Shown here: positions 43,199-55,557 of the stretch, piece after piece
Numbering within the stretch: position 1 is the stretch's first letter
Layout: every line of letters starts with the position of its first letter
DNA from: Xanthoparmelia taractica
Lineage: Eukaryota > Ascomycota > Lecanoromycetes > Lecanorales > Parmeliaceae
Direction: 5' to 3'
Assembly: GCA_033085395.1 (NCBI GenBank)
Contig: JANQBS010000180.1
Coordinates: forward strand, 1-64,000
DNA: 64,000 nt
The notes under the pieces: model-generated
The model's database searches: none
Told to the model about the DNA's origin: nothing
What the model saw: only the letters and a program-made list of their open reading frames with translations
Position numbers and translations under genes: made by a program

Positions 43199-45303
43199 AT
43201 GGAGCCAAATGCAGCGCCGATCTCTGGCATTCCAGCCTCTTACGGTCGAGCCTGCTCAAACTGTGCTCGAGCCAAGGCAAAATGTATCGCAGGGAATGGC
43301 GTCGGTGCCAAATGTGAGAGGTATCATGTGTGCCTCGGTCAGTCATCATATATGATTATGTTGACACGATCCAGATGCCTTCGCTTAAACAAAGACTGTC
43401 AGCCTATGCAGACGGTTCGTAGCCGCAAAACAATCAATAAGCCTTCCGCTACCAAGACTGAAAAGTTAGAAGAGAAGATTGATGGACTGTTCAAGCTCCT
43501 TCAGTCATCTACGTCTTCAACATCTATAGCGGACCGGAATGCTCCTGCATCAACTGCACCAACTTCAATCCAGCCATCACCCAATTCATTGCAATCTCGT
43601 GATGCCAGTACGGAGTCTGGTGAGGACTTCGGACCCCATGCGATCCAGCGGCTGAATTGGAAACGTCCCTCAATCGATGGCTTACGGCTGAATTCGCCCA
43701 CAACGGCTCCAGATTCTGCTTACGTAACTTCTGGCACGAGGTCTACGATATACCATTACCCGGCGAGTTCGCTCGCCGATGGCCTCGAACCATCCTCTGA
43801 CGAAGCAGAGGAGTGTCTCAAAGGTTTTCGACCCCATATGGCAGCGTATTTCCCTTTCATCCTAGTGCCAGAATCTACTACCGCACACGAGCTTCGTCGC
43901 GACCGTCCGTTCCTGTGGCTGTGTATCATGTCGGTGGCATCGAAATCTACTGCACAGCAGAAAGCGCTTGGGCAAGAATTGAAAATAACGATGGGAAGGG
44001 AGGTACTGGTTGAGGGCAAGAATAATATCGATTTACTTTTGGGTATCATGGTGTTCGTCGCCTGGTAGGTCGAATTTCTCTCATTTGTGAGGGTGTGCTA
44101 AAATTAAACATTATCGTGGTTCAGGGGCCACTATCACATTTACAATAAGCCCATAATAACATCAGCCGCTCAACTCGCAATGGCATTAGTGGGTAATCTT
44201 GGCTTGAACAAGCCACCGCTCAAAGAATCGACGCAGATGATGCTGAATCTCGATGCGCGAGGGTGCCCGGTAAAGCCTTTTACCCCAACGATACGAACAA
44301 CGGAGGAGCGAAGAGCAGTACTTGGCTGTTTTCTACTCAGCTCAGTGTAGGGACTCTACCCGTTGAAAGGAGGATCTGGCTAACAGGGGCCAGACTGTCA
44401 TCATATTTCCAGCGGCTTGATGCTGTTCGCTGGACTCCATATCTGGACGAGTGCATCGCGGTGCTAGCTGAAAAAGAAGAGCACCCGACCGATACGCTTT
44501 TGATTCACATGGTGAAGTTGCAACTCATCGTCGAAAAGGTGGGTCATGGCCCGTGGCATGAAGAGCATGATCATGTCATTGGCTCTTCGAGAACACCGCC
44601 GATCTTCTATCTGAAGGCCTTGCAAGCACAGCTCCAGGAAGTCAAAGCAACAATACCTCCTAGAATTCAAGCGAACGGTAAGAATATCTACTGAGCCATG
44701 TTATCAGACGCTTACACGCGGTTTGTAGACTTCTTGCTCTTGCATCTGTACAACACAGAGCTTAGAATACACGAAGTAGCCCTCTCGAGAGCATCGAGTG
44801 TTGTCAATTCAGGCTTCCAGCGATTAGATTCTCTTTATGCGTGTCTCCGGGCAACGAAAAGCTGGTTTGACCTGTTCCTCAGCTTAACTCCAGCTCTATA
44901 CGTCGGTTTCTCCATGCCGATGTTCACCCAGATGGCCCATTGCATCATAACACTTTTCAGACTCGTCACATTCGATGACCCGGTTTGGGATCGAGGACTG
45001 GTACGGGATACAGCAAACCTCTCTCTCATCTTAGAGCAGATCATTGAGAGATATACACAAGTGAAAGTGGAGGCGGACTTGGACCGTGGTGACTCGGAAG
45101 ATAAAGACATATTCAGTGGGAGTGGTAGGTTTCTCAGAACGATCAAGACCTGGTGGGACGCCAAAGTGGCCGCGGAGTTCAACAATGACATGGTCGTGGA
45201 TGATACTCTAGGAGAATTGAATATGGAAGGTTTTGACGATGTGTGGCTGAGAGATATACTTGACCTAAACATGCAGTGGCCAAGTGCAGAGACCGGGATT
45301 TGA
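43199..45303 (+). CDS. Zn2Cys6 transcription factor
   Basis: Five exons: 43199-43320, 43375-44064, 44125-44346, 44394-44677 and 44729-45303; the introns (54, 60, 47 and 51 nt) are all GT..AG and the product is 630 residues. The DNA-binding cluster is split by intron 1: ACSNCARAKAKC…KCER on one side and CLRLNKDC on the other. Together these are six cysteines spaced C-x2-C-x6-C-x9-C-x2-C-x6-C. A linker helix (KTEKLEEKIDGLFKLLQS) follows, then a fungal-specific middle region with ERRAVLGCFLLSSV and RWTPYLDEC. Introns 1 and 4 are multiples of three; the first is open in frame and would destroy the cluster if retained. Such factors act as dimers on CGG-containing sites. The MFS gene starts 185 bp downstream on the same strand and is a natural target candidate. 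Confidence 0.9.
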
Positions 45304-45488
45304 GGCAATCGGAACTCCGGTTGTAAGCGGGAACGGAACTCCGTCGCCGAGATAACCACAACATTGTTTACCCAAACACAAGCCAGCCTCTTGTAAATTT
45401 TAATGCATGTAGTCTTCTTAGAATATAAGTCTGTTCTCTCGTGTTGAGTTCACCAATCTTTCGCTTTACTTATACTCACATTTCACCA

Positions 45489-47605
45489 ATGGAGGGAGAT
45501 TCTACGTTAGAGGGTGTTGCGACCGCAGACGGGGAGAAGCCGCACTTGCAAAACTCAAGCCCGGATGCGCTGTCGAAAGAGAACGCGGAGACGCAGGAGA
45601 CTGGCCAAGAGGAGCATCAATATGTTACCGGCCTCAAACTTGCCATAATCATGAGCTCTTTAACCATTACGTTTTTCTTAGCAATGCTAGATGTTGCTAT
45701 TATCGCAACGGTCGGTAAACATCGACTCATTTGCTTCTGGGTCCAGTTGACAGTTCGAATAGGCTATACCACGTATCACAAGCGACTTCCACTCATTGCC
45801 TGATGTGGGATGGTACGGCAGTGCATATCTCCTAGCCAAGTGTGTTACCCTCCTGTCTTTCCGGATTGGCTTAGCGGCACCGAGCTGAATGAAGGGACCA
45901 GTTGCTCGCTTCAGCCGCTGACAGGCAAAATTTATACATACTTCAACTCCAAGGTGATTCGTAACACAAGAACGTTGTGACAAGGAGTTGATGGATTCCA
46001 GTATTCCTTTCTGTTTTTCCTGGGAGTTTTTGAACTCGGATCTCTTCTGTGCGGAGTCGCAAAATCGTCGGATATGTTGATCGTAGGAAGGGCCATTGCG
46101 GGTATGGGGGGTTCAGGCCTTACCAGCGGCGGTCTTACCATCATCGCTGGGTGTGTCCCATTGGCAAAGAGGCCCGGTAGGCTTTCGTGTCAACCTCGCC
46201 CACCATCCAGGCTGACGGATGTTGTGTAGTCATCATGGGGATAATGATGTCTGGTAAGCCTGATGGTTTCATAGGCTGTTTCACTTGAAGTCCCAGCTAA
46301 TCGAAAGGGTAGTTTCACAGATTGGAACAGTGCTCGGACCTTTGCTCGGAGGACTGCTTACGCAGTATACGACGTGGCGCTGGTGTAAAGGATTTTACTT
46401 ATCTGCCCTGATCCTCATTTCTAACTCTTCTTAGGTTTCTACATCAATCTCCCTATTGGTGGCGCCGTTGCAATTCTTCTGATGTTCATTGCAATCCCAG
46501 ATCTGATTGACAAGACTCAAGATCAAACGAACATTATGACAATCTTGAGGAGGCTGGACCTCATCGGATTCGCTCTCTTTGTTCCGACTGCCGTCCAATT
46601 TCTTCTGGCCCTTGAGTGGGGTGGTTCCCGCTATGTCTGGGATAGCGCGACAATAATAGGACTCTTCTGCGGCGCCGCGGGTATGTTCTGCGTGTTTCTT
46701 ACATGGGAATATCGTAGAGGGGATTCGGCCATGATTCCGTTCCCGATGGTACGACGGAAGATCGTATGGTGCAGCTGCTTGGTCATGTTTTTGTTCATGG
46801 GATCGATGATAATTACCTCGTACTATATGCCCATCTATTTCCAAACCGTACGCAACGCGACACCAACAATGAGTGGGGTGTATATCCTTCCCGCCATCCT
46901 GAGTCAGATATTGTTCTCTACCGTGTCTGGAGTATTGGGTATGAACCAGAATCTCGTGCCGTTATATTCTCAACCAGGTGAGATTGCAGTTGCTGACGAA
47001 CTTCAGTTGGCAAGCTTGGTTATTATATGCCCTGGATCATTGCGAGCGGTGTTCTGACAGCAATCGGGACTGGACTGATATCGACATTCACTCCGTCCAC
47101 GTCAACTGGTACTTGGATCGGCTACCAGATCCTCGCGGGCGCTGGTCGGGGATGCGGGATGCAGATGGTGAGTGTCGCGACGCAGCGAGTGCAGGGATAA
47201 CACAAGTTGGGCTAAAATGCATGTCTTTAGTCTTTAGTAGCCGTCCAAACCGCCCTGCCTCGAGACCAGGTGCCCGTCGGCATGGCCCTCGTCGTCTTCG
47301 CTCAAATCTTCGGCGGTGCCTTGTTCTTGACATTTGCCGAAACAGACTTTAGTAACGGCTTGGTCAAAGCAATCAGCACTTTTGCTCCCAACGTCAGCTC
47401 GGAGGCGGTCATTGCTGCAGGCGCTTCGGCTGTGAGAGACGTTGTGCAGGGGCATGACCTTCCGGGTGTTATCTTGGCTTATAACCAGGCTATACAGCAC
47501 ACATTTTATCTTGCTGCTGGAGCTGCGGCGGCGACGCTTGTGTTTTGCTGGGGCATGGGATGGAAGAGTGTTAAGAAGGCGAGGGTGCCGAAACCGGAAG
47601 CGTAA
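45489..47605 (+). CDS. 14-TMS MFS multidrug/metabolite exporter (DHA2 family)
   Basis: Nine exons: 45489-45710, 45763-45839, 45902-45953, 46002-46176, 46230-46253, 46313-46384, 46435-46938, 47007-47167 and 47231-47605. They give 553 residues, the usual DHA2 size. Exon 5 is only 24 nt. Diagnostic blocks appear in order: AMLDVAIIATAIPRITSDFH, LPDVGWYGSAYLLANCSLQP, GRAIAGMGGSGLTSGG, TVLGPLLGG, TWRWCFYINLPIGG and GRGCGMQMSLVAVQTALP. These are typical of fungal toxin and drug exporters of the plasma membrane that use proton antiport. Intron 1 uses a weaker donor, GTCGGT, required to keep the frame. The cargo cannot be inferred; the adjacent regulator suggests inducible export. Confidence 0.9.
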
Positions 47606-48424
47606 TGGAAAGAAAGATAGAGAGAGGGAATACATATGAATAGATATTAGCGGTATAGATTTGGTGGGAGTCTCTGCAATTCATCCTCTCAGCTCTCATA
47701 TCTATAGATGGGACCGTCTTCCGAACCAAGGGTTAGGGCTAACCAAGACTTTGTACACACCACGAATTCGACTGGGCATCGCCAACCACCTTGGTAACTT
47801 GGAGTGCAGCACAATTCCCTGGCAATCAAACTCATGTTCTCGTCTACTACGTGAAAAACAGCATCATCGTCCAGGGGCTACGGCCCCCGTCGGCGAGCCG
47901 TCGGGCACAGCTGCCAAGTCGTTTTACGTGCCGTAGGAAGGCCCCAGCAGTCCTTCCAGAGGTGGGCGACCGAAAATATCACCCCATGTGAAACTTGATT
48001 GCCCTCCTATGTCTGCCTCTAATGAAAACAGATGTCGTTCCGTTCGAAGGCGTAAGGAGATGAGGCGGTGGAAACTGTGCAAAAGCAGTACAAGTGGACA
48101 AAATTTGTAGACGATTGAAGCAATTCTGATATTCCAGTGAGATCACATAAAAGCTTGCTCGGACTATATTCCTCATTCGAAATGCTCAGCGCCGTCGTTT
48201 CATCATGAGACGTGAGAAATAAAATGCCAGCCACACTCGAAGACTTCGTAGTTGGGGAATTGTGTATCGCACCTTCTCTGAAACAGGGGGCAGAGAACGT
48301 GCCACTCTCTTGGTGTATAAAGGTGATGGCCTGGCCCGGACTGAAGACAACGTCGAGAATTTAAAGGGTCCCGCAGCCTGGAATAAAGGGGAACTTACCA
48401 CTGAGACTGAACTTTCTGCTCAGC
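47606..48424. other. Intergenic, no gene recognised
   Basis: 3' flank of the exporter and promoter of the secreted gene. GGGTTAGGGCTAACC at about 47731 is a partly palindromic telobox-like site. Confidence 0.45.
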
Positions 48425-49297
48425 ATGTCTGCTTCACGTCATATGCTTCAGGTCTTGGTGCTGGCATGTTTCGCATCCCTGGGCTTCACCGAACAGTCTA
48501 TAAAGTCAATAATCACGGGCTATGGTATTCTCTTCGTCTGATGATATTGAATCTGCACAATACTTACGCAGACTCCAGGCTACGCATCAAGCAGCAACAC
48601 ACTGGCCACAGGCGCACAAGGTGGCGAGCATTCAGCAACATTCAATGATCCAGGAGATTGCGCAACCGACGTGAAGGTATATCCGATCGGCACATTGATA
48701 TACGTGGTTGTACGTGCCATCCCTTATATCCCCCTACGATGCACCTATCCCCTTTCATATAAAGTCCTTTCTTAACAGCAATCCTCAAGCCGGCCAATGA
48801 CGCTCAGACAGCAACAGGGACTCCAAAAGTACTTCTCGGTCCAAGACTCCTGCGACGCGTGCTCTTCGGGATCCCAACCCCACTTTGACCTCTGGATGGG
48901 CGTGCCTAGCTACAGCGACAAAACCCAACTCGGCATCTGCGCCGGCGGAATCACGGTCTCAGACGCCACTGCTACCGTCATCGTCGATCCAAAGGACGGT
49001 TACTATGTTGATGCGACGCCCTTGATGTCCAGTACCGGCGTCTGTGATACGAATGCTGATTATAGCCGCACTCAGCCGGTGCTTGCTGGTGGCGGCACTG
49101 CGGGTGATGTGAGTAATGGCAACCCGACGACGTTGAGTACAGTTGTCTCGTCTGCGCCGCCGAGAGCGTCGGCCGGTGTGGGAGTTGGCATTGGGTCTGG
49201 GAATTGTCGCTGGAGGGGACATTGTCAGGGAGCGCCTTGCCAGACCGATAACGACTGTGGCGATCCTTTCTCGTGTGTAAGCAATGTGTGTACGTAA
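48425..49297 (+). CDS. Secreted double-psi beta-barrel-like protein with Cys-rich tail
   Basis: Three exons: 48425-48524, 48579-48709 and 48779-49297; introns of 54 and 69 nt, giving 249 residues. Residues 1-22 (MSASRHMLQVLVLACFASLG…) form a signal peptide. The core reads GYASSSNTLATGAQGG, TDVKVYPIGTLIYVV, KYFSVQDSCDACS and PHFDLWMG. This order of PxGTxIYV, then VxDSC, then DLWMG is the pattern of 3D/RlpA/expansin-like double-psi beta-barrels with a catalytic-type Asp. A Ser/Thr-rich linker leads to a C-terminal module with six or more cysteines (CRWRGHCQGAPCQTDNDCG…). Such proteins act on or bind cell-wall polysaccharide; enzymatic activity is uncertain. Confidence 0.78.
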
Positions 49298-52200
49298 TGT
49301 AAGGAAGGCTGGCTTTCTTATCGGGTCTTGCTAGAAGGTGAGTCGACAGGAGTCAAGTGTATCAAACAACGGAAATTCATCGCATTATCACCGAAGCATC
49401 AGTTTGGGCTGAAACAAGTTTCGGACTCAATTGTCATTCGAAGTGATAAAAAATAAAAGAAGAAAAAAGAAAGACAAGCAACCCCAGCAATTCCTGCGCT
49501 ACCAAAGTGAAGCAAATGGGCCCCGACCCCGCCGGCGGACTTCCAGGCGCCGACAATATCTCCAGAAAGCGATAACTTTATCGCTCATTAGATCGGTGGC
49601 AGCGGCAGAGGTAAAAGTCCAAGCGGGGCTGCGGATGAGGGAACGGCCATCAACCCGGGACAGAACGACCCGGCCGTCAACAGCCTCGTTGCGATTGGTG
49701 TTGAGACGGTCCGTGGCCGTCATGATTGCAAACATTCGTCGTTGCATTGGGGGACGATGGTTGGTAAAGAAGAGGAACGCAGCGCAAAGCTGCATCGTCG
49801 ACCAAATCGACGGAGGGCCAGAGGGGAGCCGTCACGAATGTTGGCGGGTGAGGGTGCAGCAAGGGGTAGGGGTATACACATACGTAATGGGGAAATGGGG
49901 GAGTGCCATTGGCGGCCATAGGCAAACCGGCAGCCTCCGCGCCCAAGCTGGGATGTGGAATGGTGTAAGTGTGTGGCATTCTGCTTTCAGCGGATGTCAA
50001 TCGTACGGCCAAACTCCCCTCCAGATGCATGACACAGAGGCAATGAACCAATAATACAACTGGAAATGAAGGTGGTGTTCTGCTGCCGTGACTCAATGTC
50101 AAGCCTCAAGGCCAAGCACTAAACTCGGGTTATATGGCGATAAAGATATATTAACATGCGACAAGTAGGTTGTGAAACCGATGATATAATGATTACAGTT
50201 ATATACTTGATCAGGAGCTGGTTGCTGGTGAGAAAGAAAAAAAAGAGTTATACTGAAGGCTTGGATGGTGAAGCGACCGGGAGACAAGTCAGTTGCTGAG
50301 GTAGCTTTGGGTTGGCATGTTGAGATAATGGAAACCTTGGTACCACGGTCGCAACGTCTGAAGACTTTCACCTGGAGAACAAAGACACGGAAAGGGTTGA
50401 GCTATATATTTAACTGTTTACTTTTAAGCAAGATGAGGGCTGAACGTTAAATGTAAGGGAAGGAACCGCTGAAAGGGGGAACATGGCAGAATGATCACCG
50501 TCATAGTACAACAGAAACGACGAGGTCTACCACAAGAGAAGATACATCACATTACGAATATGGGTGTTTGAGGCATGCAATTAGGTCCACGGTAGGTCGC
50601 AAGAGACGAGATACAAGGTAAATCGGAGGACAAAATTGGGAGACGAGAAAGAGAGCAGAGCGGCTCACGATGCGGTATCGTGGGAGTCGTCCCCGCACAG
50701 AAACAACTCATGAAGGATACAAAGGAGGTCGATGGTTGAATTCTCCGACGAAGTGCGACCATTGATGTTATCTAGTGATACGAATGTGAGCGCAAATCAA
50801 GGAATCAGGAGCATCAAGTGTGGATCTATTCCCTCGGGAGGTGGGGATCGCCGGGCCACATCAACCTGCTAATAAGTACAGTGCAGAAGGGTGACTGAAC
50901 TGACTTGACCAATGTGCGCTTCGCTGCTACGGAACCACGGTATCATGGAAGGAGACAGGCCGTGTTCTTCATCTTCACACTGTAAGCGATCGAGTGCAAC
51001 AAGTGAATCAACAATTTTGGCGATGACATTGAACGCGCCACTTCACAATCCCCGTGTAGTGCCGCGCGTTTGTTTGAGATGGCGGATGAAATCCGAATGT
51101 GACATGATCTGTCAGACTTCGTCGGCTCCAAACATTAAGAGATAGTGTAGAGTATGTGCCCAGTCGCCGGAGGTGACCACCCACATGCGAGAAATGCAAC
51201 AGGGGAGGTTGTTGATCTTGAATGGAAAGGGTGAGCGGCCGATTGATCATCTGTGGATAGACGGGCGAGTGACAACCGATGCGGGGTGAAGGGTGCTCAT
51301 GTGGGGGTGATGCTGACCGGACAACGAGGAAAATTGTAGAAGGAGATCAGTGTGGAACATGGACCGAGTAATACAAGAAAAAAAGATGTACCAAAGCAAG
51401 TCGAATGCTTTTCAGATCGAAAGGTATGATTGCGAAATCCATGAGGTATCCGCCTGCAGACAAAGCTGACATGGCTGGCAACTGAATGACGACACAGTGT
51501 ACATGACACGACGCATTCCTCTTATACTGGCTCTCTGATTATAGGCGGGCGAGACCTGGGGTGCCTAAATTATACCATCCATTGTCGGTGACCCGACATG
51601 CTGTCAGGAATGTAGTGCAGCGAGCGTATGTATAAGTTGAGTGTCCAGCTTCCACCCAGATGCTCTTGAGTATACTGGTAACGGTTGCTCCGCCCCCTAC
51701 CACCCCCGTGCACCTTGGAATGTCTCAAACTCTTTAAATGAACGTATAGAAGGCGGAGTTGACATGTGTAGAAAGTGGGTGACTGGTAGTGGTGGTGGGT
51801 GATGGATCCTGTTGCATCAACCGGATACGGCATCAAGCGGAGGGCATGGAGTATCGGACGGCAGGCTGCTGTACGAAGGGAACAGTGTGAATGGTATGGG
51901 ATGTATCGAGAGAGTGAAGGAACAGGGATTGACTAATGGAAGGCGACAGTCAGCGTTGGTTGAAGTGTTGCCAAAGGTTTAATAGATATTGCCAGTAGAG
52001 TATGGAGATTGCATAAAGGAGAGTATTCAGCGGATGTAGAAACCATTCGACGTCAAGCTGTTCGACTTTGTGATGGTATAACGTATGGTGAGGCGCTGAA
52101 TCCTTGCGGGCGCAATCTAATAAGAGTGACACTTGGAGAAGGGAGTGGATTGGGATGGGGGTTGGTCACGGACAGCAACGAGAACAAGCAGTGTGAATGA

Positions 52201-53917
52201 GAGAGGAATACACTCGTAAGGAGCTTTGCAATGTGTAATGTTAAGAGTATTCGTACGAACGGGAGCTGGAGAAGACTGACAAGAATGTCTTGGTCTTGGC
52301 AAAGCTCCAGACCTCATGAGGAAATAAAAACATCTCTTACACCTCTATATGCCAACAGGCTGTGGTCGGCGGGCATGTTGATACCAGCTACCGAATCACC
52401 ACACTTTCATGGGAGCATCAACGTCTACAACCAGCGTTTGCACTACGCACTCGGGCTTTGCCAGCTGACCCGATGGACACAGACATGGAGAAGGCCAGCG
52501 CCATACATTCCAGACACAACAGTAGGAAGGCACCATCTGATATGCAGACACAAGCCGAATTTCTCCCATCAACAGACCTGGACCAGATATATAGGATGCA
52601 AGCAAGCAGGTACAATCTTTGAAGGCACGCATGCCATATCGAAGTTGCGAACAGAGGGTGCCAAGACATCCTGTTTGGGTTCCTGCATCGAATTTTGCCG
52701 GTCGCAATCCGACCTCCTGCCAAGTTCTTTCCCGTTTGGAAGGTAAACATGGACTGAACTCGAACATGCCGACAAACATACCCTTTCTGCCAGGTCACAT
52801 GCCCACAGCTCCACCCACTTCCTACCCACTTTCATACCCAACACAGACATATTGCCCACAACATAGAGAAGGTACACACATGCCCTAGACCCACATGCCA
52901 ATCGAACCTGTTGGGTCTGAGTGCTCCAATGTCGACTTTAAAGACACTGCCCGACGATGCTCACCCATTCCCCATGCCTGCCAACTGTTTACACGAAGCA
53001 TCCAGAAGGTGCACGTCTACATTTCAATCAAACATACGGAATGTGGGTATTCCTGCTCGAGTTCACCAGTTCAACGTGCATCATTCCATCTGCCGCTGCC
53101 CACATACTGGTCACCAACTGCTCTACCCATGTAATTGATGAACACAATCGCCTACTCAATGGGTGCGACAGCTAGAAGGTGCTGGTTAGTTTGGGACCCA
53201 CATCCCAATCGAAAATGCCAATGGCGAGGGTTCCTACCCGGTTTGGCAAGGATAACGTTCAATTTCCTTACCACCCACTGCGGAATTTCTCCCCACCTTC
53301 CCTCCAACCCTCATCTCTACCCACACATCCAACCACTCGTCCACTCACTCATCCACCCAACTACCCACCCCTTGCACACAGATTGCCCGTGCTTGCCAAC
53401 TCCTACTGACCTGCATGGATTCCATCTCACACCCATACTCATCTCTGTGACCTCAATGCCCACTCGCTGCACACACTACCCACATGATGCCAATGCCTCC
53501 CATCTCATACCAGCACAGATGAACACTTGACAAAAGCCACGACGTTCTCAGCGACCACATCGACACCGGGGTGTGAGTGCTGCTGTCTCTGGCTAATTGC
53601 GGTGTGTGATGGATGTGCACTGCGGGTGATGCTGCCAATGTCCTCAATGTATGAACCTGCCACTGCAATGCAATCCTCGACCAATCCCGACCGCGCAAGT
53701 GACTTTTCCACACTCAACGTGCCCCAGGTGGAAGGTTCGGTCGCAAGGAGATGGAAAAAGTGGGTCCCTGACCAAGGGACCTACCGGGAAAAGTAGCATT
53801 TTCCCGACCGAGGGAGGAAGGTGAGTTTCCCTTCGGACTTTGGAGTTATCTGGAGAATGTATCTATAAATTCAACATCCCCAGGGGAGGGCGGGTGGGTG
53901 GGGGACACCTAGACAAG
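49298..53917. other. 4.6-kb gene desert before the satellite
   Basis: Many short frames but none with a domain, signal peptide or splice-consistent chain. Base composition drifts: 52.8-53.5 kb is rich in CCCAC/CCCA words on the + strand, then changes to G-rich from about 53.85 kb. It probably marks the transition from gene-bearing DNA to the repeat block. Confidence 0.5.
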
Positions 53918-54790
53918 AGCACTCTCAATTGAATGTTACCATGGAGTACCTAGACAAGAGCGTGAACTGTAAGATATAGAGGTGCTGCAGTTGCTGTCCG
54001 AGATGGTTGAGATGGCTACGGTCGGGGTGAGCGGGGGTTAGCGTGGGCATTCCGGCCCTTGATACAATGAGTCTTCACGATGGAGTGTCACCGTAGAGTA
54101 TTCAGACACAAGAGTGACTTGTAGGCTGTAGAGGGTCAATCATGGCTGGGTTGCCTCACCGTCGTGGCGGAAAATGGGCTACGGTTGGTGTGAGTGAGTG
54201 GGTGTGAGCGTGCGTGTTTCGGCTCTCTGCACAAGGAGCACACCCCAATTGGATATGATATTGCTGGTGTCAGCGGCAAGGATGATACGTGCTGTAGCTG
54301 TGCGGCGATGACTAACTTGGCTTGCGGTCGTTGTAAGAAGACAGCTACGGTTGGGATGAATGGGCTGTGGGTGTGGACATTGCGTCTCTCTACACAAAGA
54401 GCACTCACCGTTGAACTTTACTACAAGGCACTGCAAGAGGGATAGGTCATGCTTGTACAGTATAAGTGTTCGGGTAGCTGTTCTATCTCGTCGTCGAGGC
54501 CGGGAGATAGCTACGGTCGGGGTGAGTGAGGGGGAGCGGGGTCATTACTTCCCTCAACATATACAAAGAGCAGTCACGTGTGAATGTGACTGCAGAGTAG
54601 CCAGGAGTCACGGTGACTGGTAGATCGTGAGTATGAATCGATGAGCAGTGGACCTTGCCGTCATTGCAGGGAGAGGGTTGTTCTGGTTCGGTGAGTGTGA
54701 ACGTCAACGTTGCGATCGCCTACGCAAAGCGCACTCTTCACTGAATATCATAGTAGAATGGGAGGTGCCGGCGACGGGTAGACTATAGTA
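53918..54790 (+). repeat. Diverged tandem satellite, about 163-bp unit, five to six copies
   Basis: Two anchors recur at matching spacing. A box like CAAAGAGCACTC occurs at about 53918, 54069, 54237, 54400, 54569 and 54730. A box like GCTACGGTCGGGGTGAG occurs at 54015, 54178, 54344, 54510 and about 54677. Intervals are 151-169 bp, mostly 161-168. Copies are clearly diverged from each other but keep GTGAGTGAG and CTCTACACAAAGAGCACTC cores. It ends directly at the C-free tract. Confidence 0.82.
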
Positions 54791-54823
54791 GTGTGATAGT
54801 GATTAATTAATCTTGCTATTATC

Positions 54824-55557
54824 GAAGAATATAAAAATGTATAAAGATAAAGAAAGAGAGAAAGAGAAATAAAGATATATAAGAATAGAGAAAAAGAAAA
54901 AGAGATTTAAAAGTTAAATATAAAATATATATAAAGAGAGAGAGAGAGAGAATTAAAAGTTAAATATAAAGAATAAATAAATATATAAAGAGAAAGAGAT
55001 ATTTAAAAGTTATAGTATATATTAATATAAAAGATAGATATATATAAAGAGAAAAAGAGATTTAGAAATTAAATATAAAATATATATAAAAATATAAAAG
55101 AGATTTAAAAGTTAAATTTTAATATTTAATAGATATATAGATATAAGTAAAGAAAGAGATTTAAAAGTAAAATATAATATATATATATAATTATAAAAGA
55201 GAATAAAAGTTAAATATATAATATATATATATAATTATAAAAAAGATTTAAAATTAAATATATAATATATATATAAATATAAAAGAGATTTAAAAGTTAA
55301 ATATATAAAGATTTAAAAATATAATATATATATAAAAGAGAAAGATATAAAAGAAAAAGAGAGAGAGAGAGAGAAAAAGAGAGATACTAAAAAAGAAATT
55401 TAAATTTTAAAAAATAAATATATAAAATTTTAAAAAAAAAGAGAGAGAGAGAGCGAGTAAAAAAGATATAATAGAATATATTTAAAATTAAGAGTAAAAA
55501 GAAAAATAGAAATTAAAAATTAAGAATATATTAATATATATAAAAGAATAAGTAGGG
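54824..55557 (+). repeat. Cytosine-free AT/GA-rich degenerate tandem tract
   Basis: From 54824 to 55386 (563 nt) the + strand has no C at all, and only two Cs occur up to 55557. G is retained, mostly in GAGA runs. A degenerate unit GAGATTTAAAAGTTAAATAT recurs about every 45-58 bp (for example near 54902, 55000, 55100, 55158 and 55285). No coding potential. Confidence 0.9.

Noticed and set aside
43199..49297. Secondary-metabolite gene cluster
   Set aside because: Regulator and exporter are present, but no synthase or set of tailoring enzymes is adjacent.
49431..50102. 207-codon + frame and overlapping minus frame
   Set aside because: Arg/Lys- or Pro/His-rich composition, no motif and no splice context; most likely non-coding.
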